The notes: generated by a model from the letters alone, not told the origin. 64,000 bases of DNA from Pseudomonas triticifolii (GCF_014358015.1 NZ_JACONV010000004.1:186001-250000); one strand, 5' to 3'; shown: positions 19,023-29,097, counted from the first letter of the stretch. Made by a program: numbers and translations.

Positions 19023-20375
19023 ATGCCGAACGCCACAGCACCGCTCGACCTTTTGCTCCTGCCCACCTGGCTGGTACCGGTCGAGCCTGCAGGCGTGGTG
19101 CTCAAGGAGCACGGCATCGGCATTCGCGACGGCCTTATCGTCTATATCGGACCCAAGGCCGAGGCGCTGAAGCTGAGCGCCGCACAGGTGCAGGAGCTTC
19201 CACACACGCTTCTTGCCCCCGGCCTGATCAATGCCCACGGTCACGCCGCCATGACCCTGTTTCGCGGGCTGGCAGACGATCTGCCGTTGATGACCTGGCT
19301 GCAGGACCACATCTGGCCTGCCGAAGGCAAATGGGTGGATGAAGAGTTCGTGCGTGATGGCACCGACCTGGCCATCGCCGAGCAGCTCAAGGGCGGCATC
19401 ACCTGTTTCTCCGACATGTATTTTTATCCCAAGGTCGCCGCTGAGCGGGTGCATGTCAGTGGCATGCGCGCCCAGATCACCGTGCCGGTGCTGGACTTTC
19501 CGATTCCCGGTGCACGCAACACCGACGAAGCGCTGCACGCCGGGATAGAGCTGTTCAACGACCTCGCTCACCATCCGCGCATCAAGATCGCCTTCGGCCC
19601 ACACGCGCCTTATACCGTGGGTGACGAGAACCTGGAGAAGGTGCGGGTCATCGCCGATGAACTCGACGCCACCATCCAGATGCATGTCCACGAGACGGCA
19701 TTCGAGGTGGCGCAAGCCGTCGAGCAGCATCAGGAACGACCGCTGGCGCGCCTGCATCGCCTGGGCATGCTTGGACCGCGTTTTCAGGCCGTGCACATGA
19801 CCCAGATTAGCGATGACGACCTGGCCCTGCTGGTCGAGAGCAATACCCACATCATTCACTGCCCCGAGTCCAACCTGAAGCTGGCCAGCGGTTTCTGCCC
19901 GGTCGAGCGCCTGTGGCAGGCCGGCGTCAATGTGGCCGTCGGCACCGACGGCGCAGCCAGCAACAACGATCTGGACCTGCTGGGAGAAACCCGCACCGCC
20001 GCCCTGCTCGCCAAGGCTGTTGCCGGTTCGGCGACCGCGCTGGATGCCCACCGGGCCCTGCGCATGGCGACGCTCAATGGCGCAAGGGCGCTGGGCATCC
20101 AGGCTGAAACCGGCTCGCTGGAACTGGGCAAAGCCGCCGACATGGTCGCGTTCGACCTGTCCGGCCTGGCCCAGCAACCCATCTACGATCCGGTTTCCCA
20201 GCTTATATATGCAACAGGCCGCGACTGCGTGAGCCACGTCTGGGTCGCCGGCAAACCCCTGCTGGAAGATCGCCGCCTGACCCGGATGGACGAACAGGCG
20301 CTGTGCGACACGGCCATGGCCTGGGGTCGGCGCATCAGCGGGCAAACGTGCGGGCACAGCGAAGAAGCGCACTGA
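19023..20375 (+). CDS. mtaD: 5-methylthioadenosine / S-adenosylhomocysteine deaminase (TRZ/ATZ amidohydrolase)
   Basis: A 450-residue metal-dependent amidohydrolase. Metal ligands are visible in [30 protein letters not shown] and [17 protein letters not shown]. In Pseudomonas this family deaminates methylthioadenosine to methylthioinosine, which is then phosphorolysed to feed MtnA. The divergent mtnA 118 bp away supports that role over a general TRZ/ATZ dechlorinase-type activity. It precedes ubiG by 83 bp on the same strand. Confidence 0.9.
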   Translation: MPNATAPLDLLLLPTWLVPVEPAGVVLKEHGIGIRDGLIVYIGPKAEALKLSAAQVQELPHTLLAPGLINAHGHAAMTLFRGLADDLPLMTWLQDHIWPAEGKWVDEEFVRDGTDLAIAEQLKGGITCFSDMYFYPKVAAERVHVSGMRAQITVPVLDFPIPGARNTDEALHAGIELFNDLAHHPRIKIAFGPHAPYTVGDENLEKVRVIADELDATIQMHVHETAFEVAQAVEQHQERPLARLHRLGMLGPRFQAVHMTQISDDDLALLVESNTHIIHCPESNLKLASGFCPVERLWQAGVNVAVGTDGAASNNDLDLLGETRTAALLAKAVAGSATALDAHRALRMATLNGARALGIQAETGSLELGKAADMVAFDLSGLAQQPIYDPVSQLIYATGRDCVSHVWVAGKPLLEDRRLTRMDEQALCDTAMAWGRRISGQTCGHSEEAH

Positions 20376-20458
20376 CCGATCAAACCGAACAGAAGACTGT
20401 CTGGTTATCTATAGCCCGACAGATGAAAACCGAATTTTGAGTTCAAGAGGGATACCCC

Positions 20459-21157
20459 ATGAGCAACGTCGACCGCGCAGAAATCGCCAAATTCGAGGCC
20501 CTGGCCCATCGCTGGTGGGACCGCGAGAGCGAATTCAAGCCGCTGCACGATATCAATCCGCTGCGCGTCAACTGGATCGACGAACGCGTCAATCTGGCGG
20601 GCAAGAAGGTCCTCGACGTCGGCTGCGGCGGCGGCATTCTTAGTGAAGCCATGGCGCTGCGTGGCGCAACCGTGACCGGTATCGACATGGGCGAAGCGCC
20701 ATTGGCCGTTGCCCAGTTGCACCAGCTGGAGTCGGGTGTCAGCGTGGAGTATCGGCAGATCACCGCCGAAGACATGGCCGAGGAAATGCCCGAGCAATTC
20801 GACGTGGTGACCTGCCTGGAAATGCTCGAGCACGTGCCGGACCCATCCTCGGTGATTCGCGCCTGCTACCGCATGGTCAAGCCAGGCGGCCAGGTGTTCT
20901 TCTCGACCATCAACCGCAACCCGAAGGCCTACCTGTTCGCCGTCGTCGGTGCCGAGTACATCCTGGGCCTCCTGCCGCGCGGCACGCACGACTTCAAGAA
21001 ATTCATCCGCCCTTCCGAACTGGGTGCCTGGAGCCGCGATGCCGGCCTGCAGGTCAAGGACATCACCGGCCTGACCTACAACCCGCTGACCAAGCACTAC
21101 AAGCTGGCCTCGGATGTCGACGTCAACTACATGATCCAGACCCTTCGGGAGGCCTAA
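20459..21157 (+). CDS. ubiG: Ubiquinone biosynthesis O-methyltransferase
   Basis: A 232-residue class I SAM methyltransferase that carries out both O-methylations in ubiquinone synthesis. The SAM-binding motif I is [16 protein letters not shown], preceded by the family N-terminus [21 protein letters not shown]. Later motifs [14 protein letters not shown] and [14 protein letters not shown] are typical of UbiG. It lies 3 nt before mupP, in the conserved Pseudomonas order ubiG-mupP-SDR. Confidence 0.97.
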   Translation: MSNVDRAEIAKFEALAHRWWDRESEFKPLHDINPLRVNWIDERVNLAGKKVLDVGCGGGILSEAMALRGATVTGIDMGEAPLAVAQLHQLESGVSVEYRQITAEDMAEEMPEQFDVVTCLEMLEHVPDPSSVIRACYRMVKPGGQVFFSTINRNPKAYLFAVVGAEYILGLLPRGTHDFKKFIRPSELGAWSRDAGLQVKDITGLTYNPLTKHYKLASDVDVNYMIQTLREA

Positions 21158-21160
21158 GGC

Positions 21161-21832
21161 ATGCGTTTGAGAGCGGTTTTATTCGACATGGACGGCACGC
21201 TGCTCGACACCGCACCGGACTTCATCGCCATTTCCCAGGCGATGCTGGCTGATCGCGGTTTGCCGGCAGTGTCGGACAAGCTGATTCGCGATGAAATATC
21301 AGGCGGTGCCAAAGCCATGGTCGCCGCGACCTTCGCGATGTCACCGAATGAGCCGGAATTCGAGACCCTGCGTCTGGAGTTTCTGGAGCGCTATCAACGC
21401 GACTGCGCCGTACACAGCAAGCTGTTCGACGGCATGGCCGAGTTGCTGGCCGATATCGAGAAGGCCGGACTGATCTGGGGCGTGGTCACCAACAAGCCGG
21501 TACGGTTTGCCGAACCGATCATGCAGCAGCTCGGTCTGGCCGAGCGTTCGGCGCTGCTGATCTGCCCGGATCACGTCACGCACAGCAAGCCGCATCCTGA
21601 GCCGCTGATCCTGGCGTGCAAGAAGCTGGAACTGGACCCGGCCACCGTCCTGTTCGTCGGCGACGATCTACGCGACATCGAATCCGGTCGCGATGCAGGC
21701 ACCCGAACCGCCGCCGTGCGCTACGGTTATATCCACCCTAACGACAATCCCGATCACTGGGGCGCTGACGTCGTGGTCGATCACCCGCTGGAACTGCGCA
21801 AGGTGCTGGATAGCGCCCTGTGCAGTTGCTGA
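21161..21832 (+). CDS. mupP: N-acetylmuramic acid 6-phosphate phosphatase
   Basis: A 223-residue HAD-superfamily phosphatase. HAD motif I is [11 protein letters not shown], motif II is VVTNKP, and motif IV is [18 protein letters not shown]. In Pseudomonas the gene after ubiG is MupP, which dephosphorylates MurNAc-6P in the AmgK/MurU peptidoglycan recycling route that bypasses fosfomycin-sensitive MurA. The older annotation is phosphoglycolate phosphatase. The call rests on the conserved context plus the HAD motifs. Confidence 0.9.
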   Translation: MRLRAVLFDMDGTLLDTAPDFIAISQAMLADRGLPAVSDKLIRDEISGGAKAMVAATFAMSPNEPEFETLRLEFLERYQRDCAVHSKLFDGMAELLADIEKAGLIWGVVTNKPVRFAEPIMQQLGLAERSALLICPDHVTHSKPHPEPLILACKKLELDPATVLFVGDDLRDIESGRDAGTRTAAVRYGYIHPNDNPDHWGADVVVDHPLELRKVLDSALCSC

Positions 21833-21859
21833 GCCGCACACAATCGTTCGAGGTCTTTC

Positions 21860-22600
21860 ATGTTTGACTATTGCGCTCGCCCGGACCTGCTCAAGGACCG
21901 GGTGATTCTGGTAACCGGCGCCGGCCGGGGCATCGGCGCTGCCGCTGCCAAAACCTACGCAGCACACGGCGCCACAGTCCTGCTGCTGGGCAAGACAGAA
22001 GCCAACCTCACGCAGGTCTACGACGAGATCGAAGCGTGCGATCAGCCGCAGCCTGTGGTCATCCCGTTCGATCTTGAAACTGCCCTGCCACAACAGTATG
22101 CAGAACTGGCGATGATGATCGAAACCGAGTTCGGCCATCTCCACGGCTTGCTGCATAACGCCTCGATCATCGGCCCACGCACACCGTTTGAACAGCTTTC
22201 CAGTGAGGAATTCGCACGTGTGATGCTCATCAATGTCAATGCGACGTTCATGCTCACTCAGGCGCTGCTACCCCTGCTCAAGCGTGCAGAAAACGCGTCG
22301 GTGGTGTTCACCTCCAGCAGCGTCGGCCGTAAGGGCCGTGCCCATTGGGGCGCCTATGGCGTGTCGAAGTTCGCCACCGAAGGCCTGATGCAGACCCTGG
22401 CCGACGAGCTGGAAGGCGTCACTGCCGTACGCGCCAACAGCATCAACCCCGGCGGCACCCGCACCAGCATGCGCGCCCAGGCCTACCCGGCGGAAAACCC
22501 GCTGAACAACCCTACGCCGGAAGAAATCATGCCGGTGTATCTGTACCTGATGGGCCCGGACAGCAACGACGTCAATGGACAGGCGTTGAACGCGCAGTAA
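21860..22600 (+). CDS. YciK-family short-chain dehydrogenase
   Basis: A 246-residue classical SDR. The cofactor motif VTGAGRGIGAAAAKTYAAHGA is N-terminal, the catalytic Ser lies in FTSSSVGRKGRAHW and the YGVSK catalytic motif follows. N and S positions agree with an active oxidoreductase. The substrate is unknown; the homologue YciK of E. coli is also uncharacterised. It is the last gene of the mtaD-ubiG-mupP-SDR array and is followed by a REP-like repeat. Confidence 0.88.
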   Translation: MFDYCARPDLLKDRVILVTGAGRGIGAAAAKTYAAHGATVLLLGKTEANLTQVYDEIEACDQPQPVVIPFDLETALPQQYAELAMMIETEFGHLHGLLHNASIIGPRTPFEQLSSEEFARVMLINVNATFMLTQALLPLLKRAENASVVFTSSSVGRKGRAHWGAYGVSKFATEGLMQTLADELEGVTAVRANSINPGGTRTSMRAQAYPAENPLNNPTPEEIMPVYLYLMGPDSNDVNGQALNAQ

Positions 22601-22640
22601 GGCTCATCAAGCAGCCGATAAGGCGCCATTTGCATTGCAC

Positions 22641-22690
22641 TGCCTCCCAGCAGGTACGCAACCATGGGAGGCGGTTTGCAGGTGATCGCG
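22641..22690. repeat. REP-type extragenic palindrome
   Basis: TGGGAGGCGGTTTGC starts at 22665 and is preceded by a CCTCCCA inverted arm (22643-22649). The same 15 bases occur in the intergenic REP at 54597. This is the style of Pseudomonas REP elements (GGGAGG..GCTTGC..CGATG). The rest of this roughly 310-bp gap contains only a probable sigma-54 promoter. Confidence 0.65.
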
Positions 22691-22856
22691 TCAGTTCAGC
22701 CACTGACGCGTCGCCGCCGGAGCCGCATCGCCAGCCAGCCGCCTTCTAAAGACTGCTACGGCCACGTCAAGAAATCGCCGTACCAAAAATCAACGGCTGT
22801 CTGCTCAATGCGCTAACTCCCTGATTTTAAATATCCCGGCCGATAAATGAACCGAA

Positions 22857-22872
22857 TGGCACGACTTTCGCT
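22857..22872 (+). promoter_or_regulatory. Probable sigma-54 (-24/-12) promoter of the diguanylate cyclase gene
   Basis: TGGCACG-N4-TCGCT matches the sigma-54 consensus TGGCACG-N4-TTGCW with one mismatch and has correct GG-to-GC spacing. The start codon lies about 42 nt after the element, leaving room for a short leader with the GAGGAG ribosome site. Confidence 0.55.
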
Positions 22873-22914
22873 CTAACCCTGCCAAGCCAGTCATACGTGC
22901 TGAGGAGCGAAGAG

Positions 22915-23841
22915 ATGATTTCTCTTACCCAGACCCATGCAATCGATTTCGATACCGCCAGGTTGCAGCGCCTCGGTTTTCAACATCGTCCCAATGCCGT
23001 ACTGCCGCCTGTTACCCTCCCTGAGCTGATCAAACAGCTAGGCCTGCAACTGCAGACCAGCCTTGAAGCAGAACGCATACTGACGCTGTTCTTCCAGGGC
23101 ATTCAGCGCCTGCTGCCACTGAGCGGTGTTGTGTATCGGCATACAGAAAGCGACCTGCACCTGAGGCTGGGTGAGGACGCGTCGTTTATCACTCATTTTC
23201 ATCTGCGTCATGAGGGTGAAGACATCGGGCAACTGGAGTTCCAGACAGCCGAGCCATTCGACGCGCAGCAGATGAGTGACCTCGAAAGCCTGCTCGCCTG
23301 CCTGTTGTATCCATTGCTCAATGCGCTGCTGTATCGAATCGCCACGCAAAGCGCCTTGCGCGATCCGCTGACCAGTACCGGCAATCGCATATCGATGGAT
23401 CAGAACCTGCCTCGCGAAGTGGACATCGCACGTCGCCACAAGCAACCGTTGTCCGTGCTGATGCTCGATATCGATCACTTCAAGAAAGTGAATGACCGTT
23501 ACGGCCATCAAATGGGCGACGAAGTGCTCAGGACCATTGCCGTCACGCTCAAGGCACAGTTGCGTAACGTAGACCGGATATTTCGCTATGGCGGGGAAGA
23601 GTTCGTCGTGATCCTTTCCAACACTGACGGCGACGGCGCTGCATTAGTGGGTGAGCGCCTGCGCCAGGCCGTTCTGGACCTGGAATTTCATCAGGCAGGT
23701 CCCGAGCTGGCGATGAGCATGAGCCTGGGCTGCTCGACACTGCTGTCGGCGGAAACCGCCGACAGCCTGTTACGACGGGCAGACGACGCCCTCTATGTTG
23801 CAAAACGCCAGGGTCGCAACCGCCTGGCAATCGCCAGCTGA
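22915..23841 (+). CDS. GGDEF-domain diguanylate cyclase
   Basis: A 308-residue protein with an N-terminal GAF-like region (about 20-150) and a C-terminal GGDEF domain (about 155-305). The active-site loop is RYGGEEF, an accepted active variant. An inhibitory I-site RNVD stands five residues before it, so product inhibition by c-di-GMP is expected. No membrane segment is present, so it is cytoplasmic. The second ATG was chosen because GGAG is 9 nt upstream; the alternative GTG lacks a ribosome site. The promoter region looks sigma-54 dependent. Confidence 0.92.
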   Translation: MISLTQTHAIDFDTARLQRLGFQHRPNAVLPPVTLPELIKQLGLQLQTSLEAERILTLFFQGIQRLLPLSGVVYRHTESDLHLRLGEDASFITHFHLRHEGEDIGQLEFQTAEPFDAQQMSDLESLLACLLYPLLNALLYRIATQSALRDPLTSTGNRISMDQNLPREVDIARRHKQPLSVLMLDIDHFKKVNDRYGHQMGDEVLRTIAVTLKAQLRNVDRIFRYGGEEFVVILSNTDGDGAALVGERLRQAVLDLEFHQAGPELAMSMSLGCSTLLSAETADSLLRRADDALYVAKRQGRNRLAIAS

Positions 23842-23868
23842 CGGCGGGTACAGACCCTGACGGCGTGC

Positions 23869-24654
23869 TCAGGCCTCCACGGCCGTCGCACGCTCACGCG
23901 CCGGCTTGACCTTCTCCAGTTGCATACAGCGCTCCAGAAACAGGTACATGTAGTCATAACTCTTGGTAACTGCCTGACGCAACTCGGCCTGCAACTGCAC
24001 GCTGGCCTCATTACCGACCAATGTGCAAATAATCTCCAGTGCCTCCCAAGGGTGCGCATCATCATATTGAGCATGCATCTTGAGCCATTTCATGGCTTTC
24101 TTGCGCGTCTCTTCAGGAAACGCTTCGGCATAGGCGCCGGTCGAACACACCACAGCCGACCACTCACCCGTTGCCCCCTCGATGGCGTAGTTGGTAGCGG
24201 CCATGGCAACTGCCAGTGAGTCAGAAGAACTGGTCTGCCAGCACCAGTGACTCAGGGCATGCAGCTCCGGCGAAACCTGCTGGTCATGCAGGTTTTCAAG
24301 TGTCACGTCGTGGGCAGCGCACCAGTTGACCCAATAGTCGGCATGATTGAGTTCCACGCGGATGTTACGCATCAGCCAGCGGCGCGCCATGTCTTCGCCA
24401 GGATGACGACCAAAGCGGGTCTTGGTGAGGTTCTTGGCCATGTACACCGCAAACTGCTCAACCACGGGCCAGCCACCGATCAGGTAGTGGCGCATGATTT
24501 TAGGGCTCAAGGTTGCATCACGCATTTTCTGGTACAGCTCGTGCTCAACAACGCGGGCCTTGGCCGGGGCGCAGTCCTTGATCAGCTTTTGGGCCCAGGC
24601 CGGATAACTGCTGGCTTCCATGAGCGGACCGGTTCTGTTGAAAGTGTCGATCAC
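23869..24654 (-). CDS. undA: UndA-type diiron decarboxylase making terminal alkenes (1-undecene)
   Basis: A 261-residue heme-oxygenase-like diiron oxidase (TenA/PqqC fold). Length and sequence closely match UndA of P. fluorescens as I remember it (MIDTFxRTGPLMEA N-terminus, EGATGEWSAVVC). UndA converts medium-chain fatty acids such as lauric acid to 1-alkenes with O2. All expected iron ligands are present: E101 and H104 (RVELNHADYW), E159 (YAIEGATGEW), H194, D198 and H201 (MHAQYDDAHP). Many annotations call it a TenA regulator, which is misleading. It stands 30 nt after the PAS-GGDEF-EAL gene on the same strand. Confidence 0.85.
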   Translation of the reverse strand: MIDTFNRTGPLMEASSYPAWAQKLIKDCAPAKARVVEHELYQKMRDATLSPKIMRHYLIGGWPVVEQFAVYMAKNLTKTRFGRHPGEDMARRWLMRNIRVELNHADYWVNWCAAHDVTLENLHDQQVSPELHALSHWCWQTSSSDSLAVAMAATNYAIEGATGEWSAVVCSTGAYAEAFPEETRKKAMKWLKMHAQYDDAHPWEALEIICTLVGNEASVQLQAELRQAVTKSYDYMYLFLERCMQLEKVKPARERATAVEA

Positions 24655-24683
24655 TGTGTGGCTCCTTGTAGTGGCTATACGAT

Positions 24684-27146
24684 TTAACTGAATGTTCCCG
24701 GTGTGTGGAGCATTGAAGGTGCGGGTCGAAGCGGGGGTGCGTAGAGGCTTTCACACGTGAATAGCATCGGACGACCTATCAGGTACCCCTGAGCAAAATC
24801 CACGCCCATTTCCTTCAGTACGGACTCAATCTGAGGGGTTTCCACAAACTCGGCGATCGTGCGCTTGCCCATCACATGCCCGATGTTGTTGATGACCTCG
24901 ACCATGGCCTGGTTGATCGGGTTATCGAGCATGTCCTTGATGAAACTGCCATCGATCTTCAGGAAGTCGACCGGCAGGTGCTTGAGGTAGGCAAAGGACG
25001 ACATACCTGTACAAAAGTCGTCCAGCGAAAACAGACAGCCGAGGGCTTTCAATTCATTGATGAATCGAATGGCGTTGCCCAGATCGGCAATGGCGCTGGT
25101 TTCAGTGATTTCAAAGCAGATCATGTCAGGCGCAACACCGAACGTTCTGAACTGCAGTTTCAAGTAATCGAGAAAGGCATCGTCACCGATGCTCGACCCG
25201 GACAGATTGATCGCACATAGCGCCTGCGGTGCCTGATGCCGTTCCTCGCTCATGCAGCGGGCGATAACCTGAAACACGTTATGCACGACCCACCGGTCAA
25301 GTGTAGTCATTAATCCGTAGCGCTCGGCAGCAGGGATGAAGCTGTCGGGCGCGACCATGCGCCCGGACTCGTCACGCAGACGAAGCAGAATCTCGATATG
25401 CCTCACACTGTCGCCGTTGGGCTGAATCGATGAGATTTCCTGCGCAAACAGGCAAAAACGGTTTTCATCCATGGCAATGTGCAATCGCTGAATCCAGGCC
25501 ATCTCCCCTGAGCGCATCGACAGCGTCGTATCGTCGAGGCGGTAGACCTGAACCCGGTTGCGGCCCTTTTCCTTGGCCATGTAGCACGCCATGTCTGCCG
25601 CGCAAAGGCTGGCTTCCAGCGTAGCCGGAGCATCACCCAGATGCACCACGCCGATGCTGACAGTGGTGACGAAAGGTCGACCTTTCCACATGAAATGCAG
25701 GTCCTGCACAATCTGGCGCAGTATTTCGGCAATTTCGTGGGCCTTATTGGCGGGACAATCGGTCAACAGCACACCGAATTCGTCGCCCCCTAACCGGGCC
25801 AGGGTGTCGCCGTCGCGCAAACCCTGAGGCAGCGCCCGACAAATGTGCCGCAACAGCTCGTCGCCCGCTGCGTGACCGCTGGTGTCGTTGACCAGCTTGA
25901 ATTGGTCGAGATCCAGGAACAGCAGGCAATGACTCGCGCAGCCCATATCACCCTTGTTCAACACCTGCTGGAGACGACGTTCGAACTCACCGCGGTTGAG
26001 CAGCCCGGTCAGTGCGTCATGAGCCGCCTGCCAGGAAAGGTTGGCGATGTACTGGCGCTCCTGCGTCATGTCGTGAAGCACCAGCACCGCGCCGCTGACG
26101 ACACCTTCGGAGTAGATCGGTGATCCCACCAGCGCAACCGAAACCGTACTGCCATCAAGCCGCTGTATCAGCTTGCAGTTGGCGCTACCACCCTTGAGTT
26201 TGCCACCCAGGATGTGATCGATCAGGGTCGAGCTGTCACGCTGATCGTTCTCGTCCAGCAGGTTGAACAGCGCCGCCAGCGGCAGTCCGATGGCCTGGCC
26301 GTTTTTCCAGTGCGTCAGGCCTTCGGCGGCTGGGTTCATGTAGACAATGGCGCCGTTCACGTCGGTGGTGATGACCCCGTCGCCAATCGACTCCAGGGTA
26401 ATCTGCGCCCGCTCTCGCTCGAGCTGGAGAGCATCGGCAAACAGGCGACGCTGGGCGATCAGTTTGCGCACCCTCAGAAATGCCAGAAGGATCAGCACCA
26501 CCGCGGTCACCAGGTTGATCCCTATCAGCAGTCTCAGAATGAACCTGGAACCCTCCCCAAGCGCATCACTGAACGCTTTGGCGGCAGGTGCCACGCCTTC
26601 GTTGATGGCATTGATCTGCGCCCGCCATTGCTCCACCTCGGCAGGCCTCACCTCGCCTTCACGAATCCGCGTATGAATCTGCCCGGCCAGACTGTCGAGC
26701 TGGACGAGATAGTCATCCCCGACGGCCCAGAACCGGATGGCGGTTTTCATGAAACTGAAATCGTGAAAGTTGAGGTACATCCAGATAATGCCCGAGGCAT
26801 CGTCCGGGTGGTTGCCGCCCTGAATGATTCCAGCTCTGGCATCGGAAAGCGATGGAACAGGCCTGTCCAGTGCTTCGCGCAGCGCATGTCCGCCCTGCGG
26901 AACCGCAATGGCCTGCTGGTATTTCAGATAGTCACGTTCGTCGTGCCAGTTGGCGTAGAGACCCAGATAATGAATGGCATCCTTCTGCCCCTTGGACCAA
27001 AGGCTCTCGCCGACGACATAGCTGCGCACCGCAGACAGGGTGTAGAGGCTGACGCATCCCAGCAGCGCCTGAAACAGCGCAACCGCGATGAAAGGCCACA
27101 CGATGCCTGTCAGGCGGGGCTTGGGAAAGGTCCATGGTTGCTTCAT
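24684..27146 (-). CDS. Membrane PAS-GGDEF-EAL c-di-GMP turnover protein
   Basis: An 820-residue inner-membrane signalling protein. A periplasmic sensor domain (about 36-205) lies between two membrane helices (about 14-35 and 206-228). A PAS domain (about 245-370), a GGDEF domain with intact GGDEF loop and RDGD I-site, and an EAL domain (about 555-800) follow. The EAL signature reads EIL, but the other phosphodiesterase residues look present (NLSGS, FEITET, DDFCTG, KIDGSF, IAEFVE, FAQGYL). Either activity, or both, is possible. It is upstream of undA with a 30-nt gap. Confidence 0.92.
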   Translation of the reverse strand: MKQPWTFPKPRLTGIVWPFIAVALFQALLGCVSLYTLSAVRSYVVGESLWSKGQKDAIHYLGLYANWHDERDYLKYQQAIAVPQGGHALREALDRPVPSLSDARAGIIQGGNHPDDASGIIWMYLNFHDFSFMKTAIRFWAVGDDYLVQLDSLAGQIHTRIREGEVRPAEVEQWRAQINAINEGVAPAAKAFSDALGEGSRFILRLLIGINLVTAVVLILLAFLRVRKLIAQRRLFADALQLERERAQITLESIGDGVITTDVNGAIVYMNPAAEGLTHWKNGQAIGLPLAALFNLLDENDQRDSSTLIDHILGGKLKGGSANCKLIQRLDGSTVSVALVGSPIYSEGVVSGAVLVLHDMTQERQYIANLSWQAAHDALTGLLNRGEFERRLQQVLNKGDMGCASHCLLFLDLDQFKLVNDTSGHAAGDELLRHICRALPQGLRDGDTLARLGGDEFGVLLTDCPANKAHEIAEILRQIVQDLHFMWKGRPFVTTVSIGVVHLGDAPATLEASLCAADMACYMAKEKGRNRVQVYRLDDTTLSMRSGEMAWIQRLHIAMDENRFCLFAQEISSIQPNGDSVRHIEILLRLRDESGRMVAPDSFIPAAERYGLMTTLDRWVVHNVFQVIARCMSEERHQAPQALCAINLSGSSIGDDAFLDYLKLQFRTFGVAPDMICFEITETSAIADLGNAIRFINELKALGCLFSLDDFCTGMSSFAYLKHLPVDFLKIDGSFIKDMLDNPINQAMVEVINNIGHVMGKRTIAEFVETPQIESVLKEMGVDFAQGYLIGRPMLFTCESLYAPPLRPAPSMLHTPGTFS

Positions 27147-27270
27147 GGGTTCGCGTCACCACATGCCTGAAAAGATCGTCCTGAGCAGAGCCTAGGCTAA
27201 ATCCATCCGTGATGGCACATGATTTTTTCAATTTTGAAACATCTTTGCCGCAAAGGCGCGGGATCGTGGC

Positions 27271-29097
27271 TCAGCTCTGTTGCAGATAGCCATACAGCTT
27301 GGCGTAGAGACCGCCTTCTTCGATCAACTGCTGATGGCCACCCTCTTCGGCGATACGCCCACCATCGAATACCAGCACCCGGTCGGCCTGTTTAACGGCG
27401 GACAGACGATGCGCAATGATCAGTGTGGTCCGACTGCGCAGGAAGCGCGTCAGCGCCAGATGGAGGTTGTACTCGGTCGCGGCATCGAGTGCCGAGGTCG
27501 CTTCGTCGAGGATGACGACCTTGGGATCGGAGAGCACCATTCGCGCAATCGCCATTCGCTGCCGCTGCCCACCGGACAAACGCACCCCGGAGCGTCCGAC
27601 GACGCTGTCCAGTCCGGCGGGCAGCTCCCTAACCACGGACTCCAGCTGCGCCACTTCCAGCGCCCGCCAGCAGGCTTCATCGGTGCATTCGCGGCCCATG
27701 GTCAGGTTGGCGCGAACGGTATCGTTGAACAGTGCCGGATGTTGCAGAACGACCGCAATGTTTTCACGAATCCGTTCAAGACCGATGTCCTGCTGAGCCA
27801 CCCCGCCAAAACGGATGGTTCCGTTCTGAGCGGTATACAGGCCCAACAACAGTTGCACCAGCGTGCTCTTGCCCCCGCCACTGGCGCCCACAATGGCAAC
27901 CTTCTCGCCCGGCGCGATCGAAAGGTTCATTTGATCCAGCACCAGTTCGTCGCCATAACCGAAACTCAGGCCCCGCACCTCGATACCGACCGTTTCCTGC
28001 TCGGCGAAAGGGTCAGCACTGCCGGTGTATTGAGGTTCGTCGCCCCGGGCAAGCAGCTCGTTGATGCGCGTCAGGGCACCGCCCGCCGCGTAGTAGGCGT
28101 ACTGCAGATTGAGCAACTGCTCCACCGGAGCCATCATGAACCACAGGTAACTGAACACCGCCAGCATCTGGCCGATGGACAGGTCGGAGAACAGCACCGT
28201 GAGCATCGCCGCTGCACGAAAGATGTCGATTCCGAACTGAAACAACAGCCCACTGGCACGTCCTGAAGCGTCACTCTTCCACTGTGAGTTGACGGCATAG
28301 TCACGCACTTCTTTTGCTTTGACGCCCAGCCGACCGAGAAAAAAACCCTGACGGTTGCCCGCGCGCACTTCCTGTATCGCGTCCAGGGTCTCGCTCAGGG
28401 CCTGAGTGAAACGCGAGGTGCTGTCGTTTTCCAGTTTCTTCAGGTGCTTGACCCGCTTGCCCAGCCTGACCGTGGCAAAGATCACCAACGGGTTGAACAG
28501 CATGATCAGCAGCGCCAGCTTCCAGTGCATCCACATCAGGATGCCGGCCGTGCCAGCCAGGGTCAGCGTGGAGACCAGAAGACGGCTGAGGGTTTCGCCG
28601 ACGAACTTGTCCAGCGTGTCCAGATCGGTGACCAGGTGGGTGGTGACCGTACCACTGCCCAGGCTTTCGTACTCGCGCAGGGAAATACGCTTGAGACGCT
28701 CAATCAGACGCAGGCGGATGCGATACACGATGTCCTTTGACAGCCGGGCGAACAGCCGCGCCTGAAGGACGCTGAACAGCAAGGCTCCGGCTCGCAGCAA
28801 CAGCGTCAACAGCAGCATCAGGCCAATGTAGCCCGCCGCTTTCTGCAGGCTGTCCGGCAACAGGTGATCCATGACCTTCAACGCCGCGTCGCCGCGTCCC
28901 AGCAAGACTTCGTCTACCAGCAAGGGCAGCAGCAAGGGGATGGGCACACTGCACAGCGTCGCCATGACGGCGACACCATTGGCGATCCACAAGGCCTTTT
29001 TATGACGCAGTGCCAGCCGACGAATTTCGGCCCAGCTCAAGCGGTCGTTGCGTGCATCGTTGGCAGCTGACAGGTCGTCGGTGGAGTCGTCACGCAC
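27271..29097 (-). CDS. ABC transporter, fused permease and ATP-binding subunit (MsbA-like exporter)
   Basis: About 608 residues: a six-helix exporter domain (about 40-330) followed by a nucleotide-binding domain. Walker A is GASGGGKSTL, the signature is LSGGQRQRMA and Walker B is VVILDEATSALD; the H-loop is IIAHRL. It functions as a homodimer or half-transporter; the substrate is unknown. A GTG start is preferred because GGAG lies about 10 nt upstream and it overlaps the dsbA-like stop by 8 nt; a longer frame would overlap by 53 nt. It is the third gene of the trhO-dsbA-ABC operon. Confidence 0.88.
   Translation of the reverse strand: MRDDSTDDLSAANDARNDRLSWAEIRRLALRHKKALWIANGVAVMATLCSVPIPLLLPLLVDEVLLGRGDAALKVMDHLLPDSLQKAAGYIGLMLLLTLLLRAGALLFSVLQARLFARLSKDIVYRIRLRLIERLKRISLREYESLGSGTVTTHLVTDLDTLDKFVGETLSRLLVSTLTLAGTAGILMWMHWKLALLIMLFNPLVIFATVRLGKRVKHLKKLENDSTSRFTQALSETLDAIQEVRAGNRQGFFLGRLGVKAKEVRDYAVNSQWKSDASGRASGLLFQFGIDIFRAAAMLTVLFSDLSIGQMLAVFSYLWFMMAPVEQLLNLQYAYYAAGGALTRINELLARGDEPQYTGSADPFAEQETVGIEVRGLSFGYGDELVLDQMNLSIAPGEKVAIVGASGGGKSTLVQLLLGLYTAQNGTIRFGGVAQQDIGLERIRENIAVVLQHPALFNDTVRANLTMGRECTDEACWRALEVAQLESVVRELPAGLDSVVGRSGVRLSGGQRQRMAIARMVLSDPKVVILDEATSALDAATEYNLHLALTRFLRSRTTLIIAHRLSAVKQADRVLVFDGGRIAEEGGHQQLIEEGGLYAKLYGYLQQS

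Noticed and set aside
17828..19123. N-terminally extended mtnA
   Set aside because: The extension runs about 100 bp into the divergent deaminase gene, and the internal ATG with GGAG gives the family length.
18951..20372. A 473-codon frame opposite the methylthioadenosine deaminase gene
   Set aside because: The plus-strand gene has clear metal-site motifs; the minus frame is a shadow.
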